A stretch of DNA of 63,597 nucleotides from an uncultured Pseudomonas sp. Its GTDB lineage: Bacteria > Pseudomonadota > Gammaproteobacteria > Pseudomonadales > Pseudomonadaceae. How positions within the stretch are numbered: the stretch's first letter is position 1; every line of letters starts with the position of its first letter. The notes below the pieces were generated by a model that worked only from the letters and a program-made list of their open reading frames with translations, was not told where the DNA came from and ran no database searches. The DNA is taken from contig NZ_CAJYVE010000022.1 in assembly GCF_913777995.1 (NCBI RefSeq), forward strand, positions 1-63,597, in the 5' to 3' direction. This document shows, in pieces, positions 60,309-63,597 of this stretch. The position numbers were made by a program, and so were the translations under genes.

Positions 60309-60746
60309 ATGTTCGAACTGTCCAGCTACCTCGGTCTGTTTTTCGCCGCCTTCGGCGCTGCCACCCTGCTGCCCATGCAGTCGGAGGCGGTGCTGGTAGC
60401 GATGCTGATTTCCGGGCATTACCTGACCTGGCTGTTACTGCTGGCCGCGACCCTGGGGAATGTGCTGGGTTCGATCACCAACTGGCTGATTGGCCGCTCG
60501 GTAGAGCGGGTGCGCCACAAGCGCTGGTTCCCGGTGTCTGAACAGCGCCTGGGGCAGGCCCGCCTCCAATATGGCCGCTACGGTTACTGGTCGTTGCTGC
60601 TGAGTTGGGTGCCGGTGATCGGCGACGCCCTTACCGTCGTGGCCGGGGTAATGGGCGAGCCACTGTGGCGTTTTACCCTGATCGTTACCCTGGCCAAGGG
60701 GCTGCGTTATCTGGTGGTCGTGCTGCTGACGCTGGGTCTTGTTTAG
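60309..60746 (+). CDS. YqaA/DedA-like small membrane protein
   Basis: The 145-residue protein has four or five membrane helices and a SNARE-associated (DedA-like) core (LPMQSEAVLVAMLISG, GNVLGSITNWLIGR, LLSWVPVIGDALTVVAGVMG). Relatives take part in membrane lipid or undecaprenyl phosphate handling. The ATG at 60309 is used rather than the open frame from 60216, which would overlap the enhancer sites. It is divergent from hmp. Confidence 0.85.
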   Translation: MFELSSYLGLFFAAFGAATLLPMQSEAVLVAMLISGHYLTWLLLLAATLGNVLGSITNWLIGRSVERVRHKRWFPVSEQRLGQARLQYGRYGYWSLLLSWVPVIGDALTVVAGVMGEPLWRFTLIVTLAKGLRYLVVVLLTLGLV

Positions 60747-60925
60747 TGCCCTCGATTGAAAATCTGGCCGATCTGCGCGTGCTCGAATCAACTAATCAAC
60801 TAAGTAGCGTGGCGTTATTGAAAAACCTCATCGGTGGCATCTAGAGAATCTATTTAAATTTTCCGGAGGGGGCTTACTACTCTCTGCGAGCGAAAATGCC
60901 CAATTAGAGACATCGGAGTCCACCT
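60747..60925 (+). promoter_or_regulatory. katB upstream region
   Basis: This 179-bp gap holds a candidate promoter (TTGAAA at 60818-60823, TAGAGA at 60842-60847, 18-base spacer), a short tandem repeat (AATCAACT twice) near 60786, and a GGAG SD before the katB ATG. An OxyR box could not be confirmed by eye. Confidence 0.4.
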
Positions 60926-62467
60926 ATGAATCCTTCGCTGAGCTTTTTTAAACCCGGCCGCCTGTTAGTTGCTGCAACACTGGCTGCGAGCCTATTGTCA
61001 TTGTCCGTGCAGGCTGCCACGTTAACCCGCGATAACGGTGCGCCGGTCGGCGACAACCAGAATTCGCAGACCGCCGGACCGAATGGTCCGGTGTTGCTGC
61101 AGGACGTTCAACTGCTGCAAAAACTGCAGCGCTTCGACCGTGAACGCATTCCGGAGCGCGTGGTACATGCCCGTGGTACAGGCGCCCATGGTGAGTTCAC
61201 GGCCAGTGCCGACATCAGCGAACTGAGCATGGCCAAGGTCTTCCGCCCCGGCGAGAAGACCCCGGTGTTCGTGCGTTTTTCCTCCGTGGTGCATGGCAAC
61301 CATTCGCCGGAAACGCTGCGTGATCCGCGCGGTTTCGCCACCAAGTTCTATACCGCCGATGGCAACTGGGACTTGGTCGGCAACAACTTCCCGACCTTTT
61401 TCATCCGTGACGCGATCAAGTTTCCGGACATGGTCCATGCCTTCAAGCCTGACCCGCGCAGCAACCTCGACGATGACTCGCGCCGCTTCGACTTCTTCTC
61501 TCATGTACCGGAAGCGACGCGTACGCTGACCCTGCTGTACTCCAACGAGGGCACTCCGGCCAGCTACCGTGAGATGGACGGCAACGGCGTGCACGCCTAC
61601 AAGTTGGTCAATGCCAAGGGCGAAGTGCACTACGTGAAGTTCCACTGGAAGAGCCTGCAAGGACAGAAGAATCTCGACCCCAAGCAAGTCGAAGAAGTGC
61701 AGGGGCGTGACTACAGCCACATGACTCACGACCTGGTCAAAGCCATTAACGATGGCAACTTCCCGAAATGGGACTTGTACATCCAGGTGCTCAAGCCTGA
61801 AGAACTGGCCAAGTTCGATTTCGATCCACTGGATGCAACCAAGATCTGGCCTGACGTGCCGGAGCGCAAGATTGGTCAGATGGTGCTCGACCGCAACGTC
61901 GACAACTTCTTCCAGGAAACCGAACAAGTAGCCATGGCGCCGTCGAACCTGGTGCCTGGGATCGAGCCGTCTGAAGATCGTCTGCTTCAGGGGCGTCTTT
62001 TCGCCTACGCCGACACGCAGATGTACCGGATCGGTGCCAACGGCCTCAGCCTGCCGGTGAACCGTCCGCGTAATGACGTGAATAACATCAATCAGGATGG
62101 CGAGACGAATAGCGGACATACCACCAGTGGCGTCAATTACCAGCCGAGCCGTCTGCAGCCACGAGAGGAGCAGCCCAGCGCGCGCTACTCGCAGATGCCG
62201 TTGAGCGGCACCACCCAGCAGGCGAAGATCCAGCGCGAGCAGAACTTCAAGCAGACGGGCGAGCTGTTCCGCTCATACAGCAAGAAGGAGCAGACCGACC
62301 TGATCAACAGTCTGGGCGGGGCCTTGGCGGTCACCGATGAGGAAAGCCGGTACATCATGCTGTCGTTCTTCTACAAGGCTGACAGCGACTACGGCACTGG
62401 CCTGGCGAATGTCGCCAAGGCCGACCTGAAGCGTGTTCAGCAGTTGGCGGCAAAGCTGCAGGACTGA
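60926..62467 (+). CDS. katB: Periplasmic monofunctional catalase KatB
   Basis: The 513-residue clade 2-like catalase has a signal peptide (LLVAATLAASLLSLSVQAA) and the heme active-site residues His81 (VVHARGTGAHG), Asn154 (GNNFPTFFIRD) and proximal Tyr361 (LFAYADTQMYR). Its length matches KatB of P. aeruginosa. Detoxifies hydrogen peroxide outside the cytoplasm. An ankyrin gene follows, as in katB-ankB of P. aeruginosa. Confidence 0.95.
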   Translation: MNPSLSFFKPGRLLVAATLAASLLSLSVQAATLTRDNGAPVGDNQNSQTAGPNGPVLLQDVQLLQKLQRFDRERIPERVVHARGTGAHGEFTASADISELSMAKVFRPGEKTPVFVRFSSVVHGNHSPETLRDPRGFATKFYTADGNWDLVGNNFPTFFIRDAIKFPDMVHAFKPDPRSNLDDDSRRFDFFSHVPEATRTLTLLYSNEGTPASYREMDGNGVHAYKLVNAKGEVHYVKFHWKSLQGQKNLDPKQVEEVQGRDYSHMTHDLVKAINDGNFPKWDLYIQVLKPEELAKFDFDPLDATKIWPDVPERKIGQMVLDRNVDNFFQETEQVAMAPSNLVPGIEPSEDRLLQGRLFAYADTQMYRIGANGLSLPVNRPRNDVNNINQDGETNSGHTTSGVNYQPSRLQPREEQPSARYSQMPLSGTTQQAKIQREQNFKQTGELFRSYSKKEQTDLINSLGGALAVTDEESRYIMLSFFYKADSDYGTGLANVAKADLKRVQQLAAKLQD

Positions 62468-62519
62468 CGAGAAGACGGGTGGGCCTGCGGGCCCGCCTTG
62501 CATTCAGGAGGTCGAGACC

Positions 62520-63080
62520 ATGTACAGATGGATAGCGGCGGTCGTACTGGGGCTGATGCTCAACACCACCTACGCTGAAGGCCAGCAAGCGCTGCCCAAT
62601 GAGAGCGGTGACACCGCACAACGCCTGCGCGGCTACTTCCTCGACGCCGCACGTCGCGGCGACCAGGCAATGCTGGATGAATTCATCAAGGCCGGTTATG
62701 ACTTGAACGTTCATGACGACAAAGGCTACACCGGCTTGATTCTCGCGGCCTACCATGGCCAGCGCGACGCCGTGGAACAGCTGCTGGCGGCGGGGGCCGA
62801 CCCTTGTGCCCAGGACTTGCACGGGAATACGGCGTTGATGGGGGCGGTCTTCAAGGGCGAGGTGCGCATCGCCCAGCGCCTGCTCAACGCCCCGTGCAGT
62901 CCGGATCAGCGCAATGCCAGCGGGCAGACGGCGGCCATGTATGCGGCGCTCTTCCATCGTCAGGAGCTGCTTGAGGCGCTGAAGGCACAGGGTGCGGACT
63001 TGAACGCGACCGATGCGCTTGGGAACAGTGCACAGAGCTTGAGTCGGGGCGAGATCAATGGCGTTAAGCCGGGGAATTGA
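62520..63080 (+). CDS. ankB: Ankyrin-repeat protein AnkB
   Basis: The 186-residue protein has an N-terminal signal or anchor segment (MYRWIAAVVLGLMLNTTYA) and about four ankyrin repeats (KGYTGLILAAYHGQRDAVEQ, HGNTALMGAVFKGE, SGQTAAMYAALFHRQ). AGGAGG lies eight bases before ATG 62520. In P. aeruginosa AnkB is needed for full KatB activity; the same gene pairing here suggests the same role. Confidence 0.93.
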   Translation: MYRWIAAVVLGLMLNTTYAEGQQALPNESGDTAQRLRGYFLDAARRGDQAMLDEFIKAGYDLNVHDDKGYTGLILAAYHGQRDAVEQLLAAGADPCAQDLHGNTALMGAVFKGEVRIAQRLLNAPCSPDQRNASGQTAAMYAALFHRQELLEALKAQGADLNATDALGNSAQSLSRGEINGVKPGN

Positions 63081-63099
63081 CTGAATTCGATGCCTCTGC

Positions 63100-63470
63100 C
63101 GAGGCCGGAAAGCTCGTGGTTGAGGCCGCTCCCATCCGGTCTGACCAAACTGCACGGGCCTTAGCCCCAATACTGGTCAGTTAGCCCGTGGGAGCGAGCT
63201 TGCTCGCGAAGGCGGCGTCACGTTCACAGCAAATTCAGCGACTTTGCCCGCTTTTCGCGAGCAAGCTCGCTCCCACCAAGCCGCAAGGCGCTTAACCGAA
63301 CAGTATTGGCCTTAGCCCCAATAGTGTTCGCTTAAGCGGCATGTAGCTCGGTGGGAGCGGCTTTAGCCGCGAAAGCGCCAGGAAACTCACTGCATTTGTT
63401 GTGAACAGGCGGTCGCTTCGCGGCTGAAGCCGCTCCTACCCGGCCTGACTGACCCGTATTGGCCTTAGCC
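63100..63470. repeat. REPIN type b, linker palindrome, REPIN type a
   Basis: A type b REPIN lies at 63188-63276 and type a at 63351-63439, separated and flanked by linker palindromes (GTATTGG and CCAATA). The two are the same modules as at 13975-14290 but in swapped order. The region after ankB has no gene. Confidence 0.88.
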
Positions 63471-63471
63471 C

Positions 63472-63597
63472 CAATACTGATCAGTTAGACCGTTGGAGCT
63501 TGCTCGCGAATGGCAGGCTATCTGGACCGGGTACACCCGCCGCAGCATCAGTGCCCTTGAGTCACCTTTCCGCCTTTACGGCGGGTTACTTTTGGTT
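63472..63597. repeat. Right copy of dispersed element, inverted relative to the left end
   Basis: This 126-bp stretch is the reverse complement of 60-185 with about four mismatches. It continues past the window edge, since the hairpin partner of GGTTACTTTTGG is cut off. It starts from a linker palindrome and half REP (GAGCTTGCTCGCGAA). Confidence 0.85.

Noticed and set aside
60747-60925. OxyR box upstream of katB
   Set aside because: No spaced ATAG/CTAT series could be aligned convincingly, although OxyR control is known for katB in P. aeruginosa.
1-63597. CRISPR arrays, insertion sequences, prophage or integrase genes
   Set aside because: Repeats are REP/REPIN palindromes without regular spacers, and no transposase, integrase or phage structural protein was recognised apart from the phage-tail-like T6SS parts.

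Overview
The window looks like a chromosomal segment of a Pseudomonas, most likely of the putida/fluorescens type. The reasons are high GC content, REP/REPIN palindromes of the GTGGGAGCGGCTT and GTGGGAGCGAGCTTGCT kinds, a katB-ankB pair, an H2-like type VI secretion locus with a sigma54 activator, a bacteriophytochrome, and dense ATGA/TGATG/TTGA gene overlaps. No rRNA, tRNA, CRISPR array, insertion sequence or prophage gene was found.

Layout. 1-411: dispersed repeats. 412-12838: an IclR regulator divergent from a tightly packed catabolic operon: ThDP-dependent 2-oxoacid decarboxylase-like enzyme, aldehyde dehydrogenase, an SDR lacking its catalytic residues, a seven-bladed Asp-box propeller, a one-module VOC protein, an AA_synth (DUF1185) protein, an alpha/beta hydrolase, an MhpA-like flavin monooxygenase, an MhpD-like hydratase, an AraC regulator and a Bcr/CflA exporter. 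I infer a 2-oxoacid/aldehyde upper route feeding an aromatic ring-hydroxylation and meta-cleavage-like lower route. 12823-13852: a BCP-like peroxiredoxin and RidA. 13853-14344: a REPIN cluster. 14345-19470: a light-sensing operon (bacteriophytochrome, Rcp1-like regulator, hybrid kinase) without a heme oxygenase.

19656-24197: an AraC regulator divergent from a five-gene operon (serine acetyltransferase, divergent O-acetylserine-type PLP synthase, SAM methyltransferase, AzlC, AzlD). This looks like a make-methylate-export unit for an unidentified beta-substituted alanine and is one of the best candidates for something undescribed. 24731-31476: chemoreceptor, large CHASE hybrid kinase with Hpt, and a receiver-GGDEF cyclase. 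31498-33762: ClpP-like protein, a 58-residue KGG stress protein and a YghU-type glutathione transferase. 33897-39171: a cobalamin-riboswitch-controlled TonB receptor and FecCD-type ABC importer.

39230-41246: a ZorAB-like (MotAB-type) motor pair without the usual Zorya effector genes, divergent from a 13-gene type VI secretion operon (41689-58852: tssA B C E F G H, sfa-like activator, small lipoprotein, tssJ K L M) that lacks hcp, vgrG, fha and the stk/stp pair. 58916-60746: flavohemoglobin with a sigma54-type promoter and three NorR-like GT-N7-AC sites, divergent from a YqaA/DedA-like membrane protein. 60926-63080: periplasmic catalase katB and ankB. 63081-63597: REPINs and a dispersed element that is a near-identical inverted copy of the one at the left end, so the window is bracketed by inverted repeats about 63.3 kb apart.
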